Shown here piece after piece: positions 40,049 through 52,153 of a stretch of DNA of 64,000 nt. Location of the stretch: assembly GCF_050003625.1 (NCBI RefSeq), contig NC_134399.1, positions 39,510,671 to 39,574,670 on the forward strand, given 5' to 3'. Each line of letters starts with the position of its first letter. Positions within the stretch are counted from its first letter, which is position 1. The stretch is from Haematobia irritans (taxonomy: Eukaryota > Arthropoda > Insecta > Diptera > Muscidae). Made by a program: the position numbers and the translations under genes. Under the pieces are notes generated by a model. The model worked only from the letters and a program-made list of their open reading frames with translations. It was not told where the DNA came from and searched no databases.

Positions 40049-41612
40049 TACCCTACGGGAAATTGGTACAAATTGCCACTGAGGACCTATCACAGAACTG
40101 ATACCTGTGCTCCAGTTAGTTGCAATTTCACATTTAGTGAAATAAAATTATCAGAATAACCTTTTGTTCGACATATTTTTTTTATTTCGTGTTCGATTAG
40201 GAGCCCAATTTGAAAGAGATTTCTAAAAGTTTGTCCGAGACTGGTTCCTGAGGACCTGCTTATGGGTTGCTCCTGCTAAATTGTCCCAGGACGTGTCCTT
40301 TGGGATGAGTCCAAGACGCGTCATAAAATGTAAGTTTAATCCTTCAATGACAAACCCATGTTAAAGTGGACGGTCCCTTCCATACGTTTTGATCAGAAAT
40401 GGGACTGATACACACCACACGCAGAGAAGAAACATGATTGTCACAATCATATTCGAAGAGCAAAATAATATGATAGGAGCTATTTTTGCGGCGACCATGT
40501 AACATTTTAACCTGCAACCATGTTGGCTCAGTGAACATGGTTCTAAGAAAAATATAATTGTCCTCATCTAAAATGTTATTATATTGATAAAAAGAATTTT
40601 GTTTGAATGAAAAGACAATGGTCACAATTTAAAATGTTATGGTATTCATTAAAAATGTTTTTCTCCTAGTTAAAAGAACATGGTCACAACCTAAAATGTT
40701 TTGATCTTTATGAAAAAACTTTTTTCATCGTCGAAAAAAGGACGCCACTTGAGAAAGGAATACACAAAACTAATTTTTTTGTTTGTTTTTATTTATTTAT
40801 AAACTAATTCATTGTTTATTTGTATTTATAATGCCGTTCAAGCAAACATCATATATTTTTACACACTCTATTTTATTTCAATTTCAACAATTAGTAATTA
40901 TTCCATATTTACATCGTGCCCATCAAATGTACAAACGCAAACATCATGTAACTGCAAATAAAAATAAATGATACCATATAGCAAAATGCAGAACAAAACA
41001 CAGGTGCATTTTTTCAATTACACTTTCCTTTTTTTGTGGTCACATAAAACCACGTGCCACTTAAATAAATTAACACAAAACACAAAAATCCGTATTCTTC
41101 GTCCATTCCAAGAAACAATCAACACACGACTGACGCGCAAAATGAAAATCGTGTGTACCTGGTCAATGTTTTTATAAAATTCTTTTCGCTGCAAAAAAGT
41201 GCAAAAAATTAAATGGTCACGAAAAAAATGTAAATGGTCTTTATGGCCATGTAATGGTTCTAGACATGTCTATACTCAACCTATAAAAATACTTTTTTCC
41301 CTGTAAAAAAGTAAAAAAATGGAATGGTCAGGAACATGATTTTCCCGACCATTTAATGGTTTCAAATTCTATCATTTAAATGATAAAACATGTTTGCGGT
41401 ATTTGAGAACCATTCAAGTGCTTATTGCCACCATACATTTTTCTCCGCTCGAAAACTATTTTTACAAAGACAAAATACATGGTTTTCGCGGCAATTACAT
41501 GCTCTAGATAAGCATTAAATGGATGCGGCAACCATGTCCAAACATGGTTTTTCTGTGCGTGCAGGGACTAGTCCTGTACCAGTTCTGTGGTTGATCCATT
41601 TCCCGTAGGGTA
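40049..41612. mobile_element. TIR element TACCCTACGGGAAAT
   Basis: TACCCTACGGGAAAT at 40049 is mirrored by ATTTCCCGTAGGGTA ending at 41612. The further shared subterminal block CACAGAACTG is also mirrored. It contains a second inverted-repeat element (about 40416-41563). No transposase frame. Confidence 0.7.
40416..41563. mobile_element. Nested inverted-repeat element CACGCAGAGAAGAAACATG
   Basis: Left CACACGCAGAGAAGAAACATG-type end versus right (reversed) TGCACGCACAGAAAAACCATG. The inside is filled with diverged AACATGGTY / AAAATGTTATGG words. Non-coding MITE; superfamily unknown. Confidence 0.55.
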
Positions 41613-41625
41613 GTTCCACACTATT

Positions 41626-42161
41626 CCCAGCAAAAAAATGGGAGTTGTTCTAAAGGCAAAACTTTTAAGCACTTCCAAAAATGTCTTCACAAAGAAGTTA
41701 ACTATTTTAACTACACAGGAAGTTTTTTGCTTCATTTTTTTATATTTTAATGCGTATTTTTTTGTTTTCATTTTTTAAATAGTTTAAAAAAAGAGTAAGA
41801 ATAAATAAAATGGTACAAATTATTCAAATTTTGCCACAAAAATTCTAAATCCATTATAGAAAAATCGATAATATTTGAAAAAACGTTTCAAACAAGCGTT
41901 AGAATGCATTAAAAATCATAAAAAGTATAAAAATTATTTATTTTGGAAATTATCACAAAATTTTTAATTCACATTCAAAACACTGAACTCGGATCACACT
42001 TTAAGAAGTGATGCAAATTCATTGCAGCGGTTGTTGAAACGGTGGACATTCATTCTATGACAAGTTCATATTACATTCATCACTTCTCCGCCAATTTTGT
42101 ACCACTTCCAGACCCAAAAAGAACATTTTCACTTATTTTTTTGGCGACGCTTTTTTGCAGC
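41626..42161 (-). mobile_element. CCCAGCAAAAAA-TIR element
   Basis: Begins CCCAGCAAAAAAA and ends TTTTTTGCAGC. In reverse it matches 49244-49670 (GCGTCGCCAAAAAA, CATCACTTCTTAAAGTGTGA). Its left part matches 51150-51263 in reverse. No coding. Confidence 0.75.
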
Positions 42162-42269
42162 ATTATTAAAATATTAATTTATGAAAGAATAGTTTTAATA
42201 TCAATTACTATTTTTTATTCAACTAAATCATAAGTTCAACCACAGTTTTATTTCATAAATATCAGACTT

Positions 42270-42342
42270 CTACCACAACCCAAGTAATTCGATTGTGCAT
42301 GAAAGTCTTTAGTGGAACTTTGTGCGTTGTACGAGTATATAC
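42270..42342 (+). mobile_element. DINE-B 3' fragment
   Basis: TACCACAACCCAAGTAATTC ... GAGTATATACTTGTTT, with the hairpin deleted. Confidence 0.55.
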
Positions 42343-43293
42343 TTGTTTAATTTTTATAAAAATGTAAAATCGTAAATAGGTTTTCAAATTCTGGGGGGGG
42401 GCTAAAATTTTTCTGGGGGGGTCTAAGCCCCCTCCCCAGAGGCCTTCCTACGCTTATGCCTGTACCACAGTAGTGGTGAAGGGTATAAATATGGGAAACA
42501 TTTAAATCTGAAGCAATTTTAAGGAAACTTCCCAAAAGTTTATTTATGATTTATCGCTCGATATATATGTATTAGAAGTTTAGGAAAATTAGAGTCATTT
42601 TTACAACTTTTCGAGTAACCAGGGGCGATTTTACAAGGAAAATGTTGCTATTTTGACCATTTTTGTCGAAATCAGAAAAACATACAAATGAGAGCTATAT
42701 CTAAATCTGAACCGATTTTAACCAAATTTTGCACGCATAGCTACAATTCTAATTCTACTCCCTGTGCAAATTTTCAATTAGATCGGAGTAAAAGATTGGT
42801 CACTGTGGTCATAGGAGTGTAAATCGGGCGAACGATATATATGGGAGCTATATCTAAATCTGAACCGATTTCAGTAAAATTTGGCACACTTGACTATAGT
42901 ACTAATTGTTCTTCTTGTGCAAAAATTTTAAGCAAATTAGGGTAAAACTCTGGCTTCTGGGGCCATATAACTCCATATTGGGCGATATGTATATATGGGA
43001 GCTATATCTAAATCTGAACCGATTTCTTCCAAAATCAATAGGGTTCTATTCTGAGCCAAAACACATACTTGTGCCAAACTCGAGGTCTATTTGACTAAAA
43101 CTGCGACCTAGACTTTGTTTACAAAAATGTGTTCACGGACAGACGGACATGGCTATATCGACTCAGGAGCCCACCCTGAACATTTTTGCGAAAGGCACCA
43201 TGTGTCTATCTCGTCTCCTTCTGGGTGTTGCAATATATATTATGTATTATAATATATTATAATACCCTGTTCCACAGTGTGGCGCAGGGTATA

Positions 43294-43798
43294 AAAAATA
43301 TAACTCTTACATAAATATATTGCCTTGAATGTGTTACCCACATAATAACTCTGCAGGTACAAAACTAACTATAGCTCCTAATATCAGATATTTCTGTTAA
43401 GATTTTGATAAAACTCCCATAAAAATGTACCCCTTAATGCCCTTAACTATGGAAATGCTTATATATAAATACATATTTCTGAAACCCTTCCTATATTCGC
43501 AATTTGAATCGTACAAATTTGCAAAGTAATGGGAGTTATTATGGCTAGAAAGCTTTAAAGGCCTGAGAATTCAATAACATGGAGGGAAAGTTCATCATAG
43601 TTAACGGATACCCAGGCAACATTTCTATGTATTTATGCAGTTTACATTATGGGAAAAACCTAAATTCATCCCCTCTTTCGTAGTTGTATGCCTTCGAAAA
43701 AAAAAATAATAAAAATAACTGTATATATTATAAAACTTCAAATAGAACCTCTTTACATTTGCAAAAGTCCTAGAAGAGAATCCAAAATAAAAAAAAAA
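43294..43798. other. AT-rich DNA, no gene seen
   Basis: Some degenerate DINE-C-like words near 43310-43440. An A run borders the following DINE-B. Confidence 0.5.
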
Positions 43799-45424
43799 CA
43801 AGTATATACGGCCGCAAGTTCGGCCAGGCCGAATCTTATGTACCCACCACCATGGATTGTGTAGAAACTTCTACGAAAGACTGTCATCCACAATCGAATT
43901 ACTTGGGTTGTGGTATCTTAAAACTTCTTATTCCTGCATGGTTGTTGGATACCATATACTAACATCACGTACCAAATTTCAACCGAATGGGAAGTATTTT
44001 GCTCTTCCAAGGGGCTCTGGAGGTCAAATCTGGGGATCGGTTTATATGGGGCCTATATATAATTATGGACCGATATCGACCAATTTTTGCATGGGAGTTT
44101 GAGGCCATATATTAACACCACGTACCAAATTTCAACTGAATCAGATGAATTTTGGTCTTCCAAGAGGTTCCGGAGGTCAAATCTGGTGATCGGTTTATAT
44201 GGGGGCTATATATAATTATGAGCCGATGTGGACCAATTTTTGCATGGTTGTTAGAGACCATATACTAACATCACGTACCAAATTTCAGCCATATCGGATG
44301 AAATTTGCTTCTCTTAGAGGCCTCGCAAGCCAAATCGGGGGATCGGTTTATATGGGGGCTATATATAATTATGGACCGATGTGGACCAATTTTTGCATGG
44401 TTGTTCGAGACCATATACTAACACCATGTACCAAATTTCAGCCGGATCGGATGAAATTTGCTTCTCTTAGAGGCCTCGCAAGCCAAATCGGGGGATCGGT
44501 TTATATGGGGGCTATATATAATTATGGACCGATGTGGACCAATTTTTGCATGGTTGTTAGAGACCATATACTGACACCATGTACCAAATTTCAGCCGGAT
44601 CGGATGAAATTTGCTTCTCTTAGGGGCCTCGCAAGCCAAATCGGGGGATCGGTTTATATGGGAGCTATATATAATTATGGACCGATGTGGACCAATTTTT
44701 GCATGGTTGTTAGAGACCATATACTGACACCATGTACCAAATTTCAGCCGGATCGGATGAAATTTGCTTCTCTTAGGGGCCTCGCAAGCCAAATCGGGGG
44801 ATCGGTTTATATGGGGGCTATATATAATTATGGACCGATGTGGACCAATTTTTGCATGGTTGTTAGAGACCATATACTAACACCATGTACCAAATTTCAG
44901 CCGGATCGGATGAAATTTGCTTCTCTTAGGGGCCTCGCAAGCCAAATCGGGGGATCGGTTTATATGGGGGCTATATATAATTATGGACCGATGTGGACCA
45001 ATTTTTGCATGGTTGTTAGAGACCATATACTAACACCATGTACCAAATTTCAGCCGGATCGGATGAAATTTGCTACTCTTAGAGGCCTCGCAAGCCAAAT
45101 TTTGGGGTCCGTTTATATGGGGGCTATACGTAAAAGTGGACCGATATGGCCCATTTGCAATACCATCCGACCTACATCAATAACAACTACTTGTGCCAAG
45201 TTTCAAGTCGATAGCTTGTTTCGTTCGGAAGTTAGCGTGATTTCAACAGACGGACGGACGGACGGACGGACGGACGGACGGACGGACGGACATGCTCAGA
45301 TCGACTCAGAATTTCACCACGACCCAGAATATATATACTTTATGGGGTCTTAGAGCAATATTTCGATGTGTTACAAACGGAATGACAAAGTTAATATACC
45401 CCCCATCCTATGGTGGTGGGTATA
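43799..45424 (-). mobile_element. DINE-like subfamily B element, full length, young array
   Basis: The 3' end in reverse (ACAAGTATATACGGCCGCAA, TTCGGCCAGGCCGAA) is at 43799. The 5' end (ATCCTATGGTGGTGGGTATA) is at 45424. Between them are a (GGAC)n microsatellite at 45249-45293 and at least six nearly identical 153-bp units. The closest relative in the window is 55462-56755, with fewer units. Confidence 0.9.
44188..45105. repeat. Homogenised 153-bp tandem array
   Basis: Anchors CGGGGGATCGG recur every 153 bases (e.g. 44337 and 44490). Because 153 is a multiple of three and the unit lacks stops in one frame, a 384-codon open frame (44199-45353) runs through it, with a 151-codon frame on the other strand. 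I regard both as by-products. Confidence 0.9.
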
Positions 45425-46372
45425 ACAAAAGTTAACTTTTATTAGTTTCAAATGGTCATTTAAATGGGATTTTCTTAAATATTCTCGTTACACTTCACAA
45501 CTCAACACCTTTACGATTCTGTGTTCGACAAACATTTCTATTCAAATATGAAATTTATTTATGAATTGAGATTTGAATGACCCATAATATACTCTTAGAA
45601 GGGAAAAAAAAGAAAAAAAAAAACTAAAAACGAAGTCAAACATCAACATTGCTACAATGTGCTCCTTCAGAAACCAAATGAAACAGTATTGAACGTAAAT
45701 ATGATAATCATAAAATAGAATTGTGTTAACAGTTATGAATTTATATCAGACGGGCAGAATATTTTTACCCAAACCAACACTAAAATGGAAAAAAGAATGA
45801 ACACTAAAAAAGTGTTGATAATGGCCTAAGCGAGAAGTTTTCCAAGAACTATGTAGGTGGCTTGGCTGGTTGCTAAGTTTGGGGAACATTTTTTTTATTA
45901 AAAAAATGGGTTTTTCACTATTCATAGCACGGCCGCTTATAATAATAGTCATCTCGTAGAAAATGGCAATAGGGTTGCTTGAAATTTCCTACTAGAAAAA
46001 AGAAATAGAGAAAATCTTCCCAGCCTATGCTTATATACCCTACACTATGAATTTAATTGATTACAGACTGATGAAGAAAATTTCGAATGATTTAAACATT
46101 GGAAACATTACATTTCACAATTTTAGAGCCATAACTCAAATCAAAATTTTCCAATTTTGTCGAAAATTTTAAGAGAATATTATTTACATTATAATTAAAC
46201 AACTAATGGTTAAGTTTTAAGATCTATAGGAAAATGTTGAAAAAACGTTTAAAAATTAAGAAAACCGCATGAAATCTTTATTTTATTCGAGAGTAATTTA
46301 ATGTAAATGTTGACCCCGACTGCGACTCAAATGATCCATACCAATTTTGGTACATAGATAAATAGTAAACTG
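45425..46372. other. AT-rich intergenic DNA, no gene seen
   Basis: No recognisable domain or repeat terminus. Confidence 0.5.
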
Positions 46373-46597
46373 CCCAGCAAAAAAACAAGACCTTACAAAA
46401 AAGTAGTTTGGATCCCCAAATTGTGATCCGGAAGTAGTGCAAACTTTGATCATCTCCAATGAATTTTACATGGGCTTGTCATAGGACGGAAGTACTCAAT
46501 TTTTTGGATCCTTTGCATTGCTTTAAAAGTTGTGCCTTGGAAGTTCATTTGGATGAAGAAATTTAAAAAAAAAAAACAATTTTTTTTAATTTAACTT
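46373..46597 (+). mobile_element. CCCAGCAAAAAA-TIR element, internally deleted
   Basis: Begins CCCAGCAAAAAAACAAGACC, carries GGATCCGG-like and CATGGGCTTGTCATAGGACG words shared with 49244-49370. It then has TTTAAAAGTTGTGCCTTGGA shared with 51220-51240. The right terminus is lost in an A run. Confidence 0.6.
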
Positions 46598-46602
46598 TTT
46601 AT

Positions 46603-48472
46603 TATACCCTCCACCATAGGATGGGGGGTATATTAACTTTGTCATTCCGTTTGTAACACATCGAAATATTGCTCTAAGACCCCATAAAGTATATGTATTC
46701 TGGGTCGTGGTGAAATTCTGAGTCGATCTGAGCATGTCCGTCCGTCTGTTGAAATCACGCTAACTTCCGAACGAAACAGGCTATCGACTTGAAACTTGGC
46801 ACAAGTAGTTGTTATTGATGTAGGACGGATGGTATTGCAAATGGGCCATATCAGACTACTTTTACATATAGCCCGATATAAACGGCCCCCAGATTTGGAT
46901 TGCGGAGCCTCTAAGGGAAGCATATTTCATCCGATCTGGCTGAAATTTAGTACATGGCATTGGTATATGGTCTCTAACAACCATACAAAAATTGGTTCAT
47001 ATCGGTCCATAACCATATATAGCCTCCATATATATCGATCCCTAGATTTGACCTCCGAAGCCTCTTGGAGGAGTAACATTTATCCTATCAGGTTGAAATT
47101 TAGTATGTGATGTTAGTATATGGTTTTTAACAACCACGCAAAAAATTATCCATATCGGTCCATAATTATATATAGCTCCCATATAAACCGATTCCCAGAT
47201 TTGGCTTGCGGAGCTTCTAAGAGAAGCATATTTCATCCGATCTGACTGAAATTTAGCACATGGCATTGGTATATGGTATTGTTAGAGACCAATTGGTCCA
47301 CATCGGACCATAATAATATATAGCCCCCATATAAACCGATCCCCAGATTTGGCTTGCGGAGCCTCAAAGAGAAGAAAATTTCATCCGATCCGGCTGAAAT
47401 AATAAACAATCATACAAAAATTGGTCCACATCGGTCCATAATTATATATAGCCCCCATATAAACCGATCCTCAGATTTGGCTTGCGGAGCCTCAAAGAGA
47501 AGCAAATTTCATCCGATCCGGTTGAAATTTGGTACGTGGTATTAGTATATGGTCTCTAACAACCGTGCCACAATTGGTCCATATCGGTTCATAATTATAT
47601 ATAGCCCCCATATAAACCGATCCCCAGGTTTGACCTCCGGAGTTTCTTGAAGGAGCAAAATTCACCCGATCCGGTTGAAATATGGTACATTGTGCTAGTA
47701 TATGGCTAATAAAAACCATGCCGAAATTGGTCCGCATCGATCTATATTTATATATAGCCCCCAGATAAACGGATCCCCAATCACCGAAAAATAACGATTG
47801 CCATAGAAAATTATGTCAAAGTTTTATATTTCTATAAAAAATTTTGTCAAAATTTAATTTCTATAGAAAACTTTTGTCAAAATTTTTTTTCTGTAGAAAA
47901 TTTTGTCAAAATTTTATTTCTATAGAAAATTTTGTCAACATTTTATTTCTTTATGAAATTTTGTCAAGATATAATTTCTATAGAAAATTTTGTCAAAATA
48001 TTATTTCTATAGAAAATTTATGAAGCAACTCTTAGTTGGAGAGGAATATTTTGCAAAACATCAAGAATTCTGCCAATCCATACATGAAAAAATCGGCCAT
48101 TTTTGGTAGACTCGTGTTCATAATTGTATATAGCCCCTATATAAAGCGACCCCCAATATTTCCATTCTGGCTCTATAATTGTCACACAAGAGTTCATATC
48201 AGTTCGTAATTGTTTCTTCCCCATATATACCGGTGAAGAACTGAATATATAAGTATTTAATCGATCTTTGTTTTGGCTAATATATATCCCGCATGGACTA
48301 ACTTACAATTTAGAAGATGATGTTAAGAAGTTTTAAGATACCTTGCCATCGGCCTCATCCCAAGTAGTTCAATTGTGGATAACCGTCTTTAGTAGAAGTT
48401 TCTACGCAATCCATGGTAAAGGGTAGATAAGATTCGGTCTGGCCGAACTTACGGCCGTATATTCTTGTTTTT
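46603..48472 (+). mobile_element. DINE-like subfamily B element, full length
   Basis: TATACCCTCCACCATAGGAT at the 5' end, B units, a 29-bp minisatellite (about 47795-48018), then the 3' hairpin TTCGGTCTGGCCGAA and CGTATATTCTTGTTT. The minisatellite lies between the units and the 3' region, as in the copy at 57486. Confidence 0.88.
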
Positions 48473-49243
48473 ATCACTATTTTTTGTTACACTTTTATAA
48501 TCTTATTATCTAATTTTTACAATTTGAAAAAAGTTCTTCGCTTTCACCGGGAGTTGAACATGATGCATCAAAACGTCTATTCAAATGCTTGTGACATGAA
48601 CCTAATATGACACCACGGCATGACATTCAAACTACTTTCTGAGATGTTCTTAATTATAAAGAACGCTGGTTCAAATCTCACCAGCGGAAGTGAAAAAAAC
48701 TCGATAGGAGATCCCGGGATGCGCTTTAAAAGAAATGTTGGTGGACATGTCCAAAAGGACAGCATCGGAAGTGGAAAAACTTGATGGGGGATTCCAGGAT
48801 GAAATGTTTGTGGAGCAACCTCGATGTGTTTTGCTGGATGTTTTATAGCAAGAATGAACTTCCTCGTGCGAAAATTTAACTGAATTGTACTCCACATTTT
48901 GAGATTTGCACAAATCGTTCTTAAAACCACGTACATTTAATGTCCTGTTGTACTTTTTAACTGCAGTTCACGAAATTACACACTCTCATAGGAGAAAAAG
49001 GAAATAAAACTAAAGAACAAAATCATTGTGCGACAAATTTTCGTTAGCGTTAGTTCATATTGGACTTATTTGTAATGTCATTGAATTTAATACCCACGTT
49101 TAGTTCACAAAATGTTTGAGATATACTCAAAAATAGGAAAATTTCATTCAGATTTGGACAATTTTGTGCAACTATACATTCTGCCAACATTGAGTAAGAT
49201 GTATTAATAAATAGGGGCCAAATTCCTGCAAATGCCAATACAT
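48473..49243. other. Intergenic DNA, no gene called
   Basis: 48570-48930 has mid GC and overlapping minus-strand frames without recognisable domains. GGTTCAAATCTC at 48670 resembles a B box but has no A box at the right distance. Confidence 0.4.
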
Positions 49244-51263
49244 CCCAGCAAAAAAAGCGTCGCCAAAAAAGTAGTGAAAATGTTTTTTTTGGATCCGGAA
49301 GTGGTGCAAATTGACGCAGAAGCGATGAACTTAACACGGGCTTGTCATAGGACGGATGTCCACCATTTCAACAGCCGCTGCACTGAATTTACATCACTTC
49401 TTAAAGTGTGAGGCGAATGCAGTGTTTTGGATGTGAATTAAGAAATTTTGTGATATTTTGACAAATAAAAAATTTTTGCTTTTTTATGATTTTTAATGCA
49501 TTATTACGCGGATCTGGAACGTTTGTGATCAAATATTTTCAAAAATTCGAAAATTTTCTACAAAGGATTTAGCATCTTTTTCGGCTAAATTTAAATAATT
49601 TGTACCATTTTATTAATTCTTAATCTGTTTTTAACCTATTTGAGACACAAAAAATAAATTTTCCATTAAAAATATGAAACAAGTATATACAGCAGTAAGT
49701 TCGGCCGGGCCGAATCTTAAATACCCACCACCATGAACCAAATATTAGGATTTCCTTTGAAATTTCAGGAGGGCTTGAGGACTTGAGGACACTTCCCGAA
49801 GATACATTTAAAGATTTCACCTAGGAGGACTATATCAGATTCTGGATTTATAAGAACCATTTTTGTTTGAGTTTTAGAGGAATCATTAACATCTCTTGTA
49901 AGTGTGCAAGAAAATTATAAAATAACGTCTTGATTTGAAATTTTAAATCTGTAGATTTTCACCCGAAAAATAAAATCTGGAAATTTTACATTGAGTTTCA
50001 AGCAATTTTCATGATCAGTGCGCCTTCTATACTCACAAGAAGTGAAATTGGTCTATATGGAGGCATTACCAAATGGACCGATAAAAACTTAATCCGATAC
50101 ACGTTTTTGTGAGCCTTAAATACGAGAATATTTACAATTTCAGGCAAATTGGATAAAAACTACGGTTTCTATAAGCCCAAGAAGTAAAATCGGGAGGTCG
50201 GTTTATATGGGGGCTATACCAAAACATGGACCGACACTCACCATTTTTGGCACACCTCTTCAAGGTCCCAAAATACCTCTAGATTTCCAATTTCAGGCAA
50301 ATTGGATAAAAACTACGGTTTCTATAAGCCCAAGAAGTAAAATCGGGAGGTCGGTTTATATGGGGGCTATACCAAAACATGGACCGACACTCACCATTTT
50401 TGGCACACCTCTTCAAGGTCCCAAAATATCTCTAGATTTTCAATTTCGCGCAAATTGGATGAAAACTACGGTTTCTATAAGCGAAAGACCCCAAATCGGG
50501 AGGTCGGTTTATATGGGGGCTATACCAAACCATGGACCGACACTCACCATTTTTGGCACACCCCTTCAAGGTCCCAAAATACCTCTAGATTTTCAATTTC
50601 GCGCAAATTGGATGAAAACTACGGTTTCTATAAGCGAAAGACCCCAAATCGGGAGGTCGGTTTATATGGGGGCTATACCAAAACATGGACCGACACTCAC
50701 CATTTTTGGCACACCTCTTCAAGGTCCCAAAATATTTTTAGATTTTCAATTTCGCGCAAATTGGATGAAAACTACGGTTTCTATAAGCGAAAGACCCCAA
50801 ATCGGGAGGTCGGTTTATATGGGGGCTATACCAAAACATGGCCCGATATAGCCCATCTTCGAACTTGACCTGCGCGCAGACAAAAGACGATTCTGTGCCA
50901 AATTTCAGGACGATAGCTCCATTATTGAATGCTGTAGCGTGATTACAACAGACAGCCAGACAGACAGACAGACGGACAGACGGACAGACGGACATGCTTA
51001 TATCGTCTTAGAATTTCTCCCTGATCAAGAATATATATACTTTATATAGTCGGAAATCGATATTTCGATGCGTTACAAACGGAATGACAAACTTATTATA
51101 CCCCGTCACCATTCTATGGTGGTGGGTATAAAAAACGACTTATAAAGAAATTAACTCAAATGAACTTCCTGTGCAGTTAAAATAAAGAACATCTTTGGGA
51201 GAGCATTTTTGGAAGTTCTTTTAAAGTTGTGCCTTGGGAAGAACTTCCAAATTTTTTGCTGGG
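49244..51263 (+). mobile_element. CCCAGCAAAAAA-TIR element interrupted by a DINE
   Basis: The left end CCCAGCAAAAAAAGCG and right end TTTTTTGCTGGG are mirror images. The two halves (49244-49677, 51131-51263) together correspond to the copy at 41626-42161 in reverse. Flanks share ATACAT. The DINE at 49678-51130 sits inside. Confidence 0.75.
49678..51130 (-). mobile_element. DINE-B variant element with distinct 153-bp units
   Basis: The 3' end in reverse is AACAAGTATATACAGCAGTA with hairpin TTCGGCCGGGCCGAA. The 5' end is CACCATTCTATGGTGGTGGG and TATA. Its units (GTCGG anchors at 50197, 50350, 50503, 50656 and 50809, all 153 apart) share only the core TATATGGGGGCTATA with ordinary B units. Confidence 0.85.
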
Positions 51264-51830
51264 ATATACATGGGAGCTACATATAAATCTGAACCGATTT
51301 CTATGATGCAGATATAGTTAATGCTGTAGAAGATTACATTTTGCCGATGTTTAGTATGATCGATTATTAATAAGGGTAAAAATCGGGCTATACACATGTA
51401 ATAATTGGTCTATACACATATACATATGTGGGAGCTATATGTAAATCTGAACCGATTTTTATGATTGTGTACGAATTTGAAGAGTGCTGCAAAAGATTTA
51501 ATTAAACCATGATCAGTTAGTGAATAAGCGCAATATATCCTTATTTGTCGAAATCGTGCAATACACATATTTGGGAACTATAAATAAATTTTTTGGTCCG
51601 ATTCTTCTCAGCTTTGGTCATTATGCAAAAAAAAAAAAACACTGTACCAAATTTCATCAAACTCGCTTAATAATTGCCACCGGAATACTACAAACAATAT
51701 ATAAATGGACAGACGGATGAACACCAAGGCCAAGAAGTACCCAGGAGATTAGTCAATCGTTATATATTTTATGAGGTCTAAAATCAATCAATTTCTGGTA
51801 GGTAACCCCTAATCCCTATGTGGTATAACA
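51264..51830 (-). mobile_element. DINE-C fragment
   Basis: C-type units (TGGGAGCTACATATAAATCT, TGGGAGCTATATGTAAATCT), then GGACAGACGGATGAACACC, ATTTTATGAGGTCTAAAATC and a 5'-like CCCTATGTGGTATA. No 3' end. Confidence 0.65.
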
Positions 51831-52153
51831 ATTTTCAATTCCTCATTGCAAATTAAAATTTTATTTTTTCTCTATCTCATACATATTTCAAAAGGGTTCC
51901 TTTTCTGGTTTATTTCAAATTTGAATTCCTTAACTCTCCAAAGTTTATTTTTCAGCACAGCTTATACAACCAATCTACCAAAAACAGTAAAAATCTACCA
52001 TTTTTGGTACAATTCTAACAACTATGGTTGCCGTCGGAATCAGAATTTCAGCTTTACCACAGATAGACTAATATCTTCGAATAATCTTAACATTTCAACC
52101 TGATCAAATTTATATGGGCCTTCCATGAATTGCAAACCTAATGATGAACTTAT
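51831..52153. other. AT-rich DNA, nothing supported
   Basis: Contains one 85-codon frame with no recognisable features. Confidence 0.4.

Larger units (their letters stand above)
39884..42458. mobile_element. TIR element with perfect 8-bp target duplication (hAT-like?)
   Basis: The left end is CATTAGCGTAGCTAGAC and the right end, reversed, is CATAAGCGTAGGAAGGC. Subterminal G7/C7 stretches lie inside both. The direct repeat CCTGTACC (39876-39883, 42459-42466) is exact, and deleting the element restores a DINE 5' foldback. An 8-bp duplication suits hAT, but the termini are not the textbook hAT start. No transposase inside; the interior is other insertions. Confidence 0.82.
38283..42487 (-). mobile_element. 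Inner DINE-A, split by a TIR transposon
   Basis: The 3' end in reverse is at 38283 (ACAAGTAAGTAAAGTCTAAA). 153-bp-type units follow, then CAGACAGACAGACAGACGGA at about 39720-39765. The 5' foldback is completed only after removal of 39884-42458: TATACCCTGTACC joined to ACAGTAGTGGTGAAGGGTA. Confidence 0.85.
38035..43293 (-). mobile_element. Outer DINE-A, split by a nested DINE-A
   Basis: The outer element is 38035-38282 (3' end: ACAAGTAAGGAAAGTCTAAA through GGAACACAATTTTAGTAAAA) plus 42488-43293 (ATATGGGAAACATTTAAATC through TTCCACAGTGTGGCGCAGGG and TATA). Together these form one complete A of the 4054 subtype. The insertion sits in the same T/A tract that is hit at 17237. Confidence 0.78.

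Noticed and set aside
44199..45353. 384-codon open frame as a repeat protein gene
   Set aside because: It is the antisense of a 153-bp DINE tandem array, open on both strands. No start context, no non-repeat domain. Kept only as a finding to test.
48600..48700. Second tRNA-derived SINE based on GGTTCAAATCTC
   Set aside because: No A box at the expected distance and no known body or tail.
50207..50851. 214-codon open frame as a gene
   Set aside because: Translation of five 153-bp units of the DINE-B variant.
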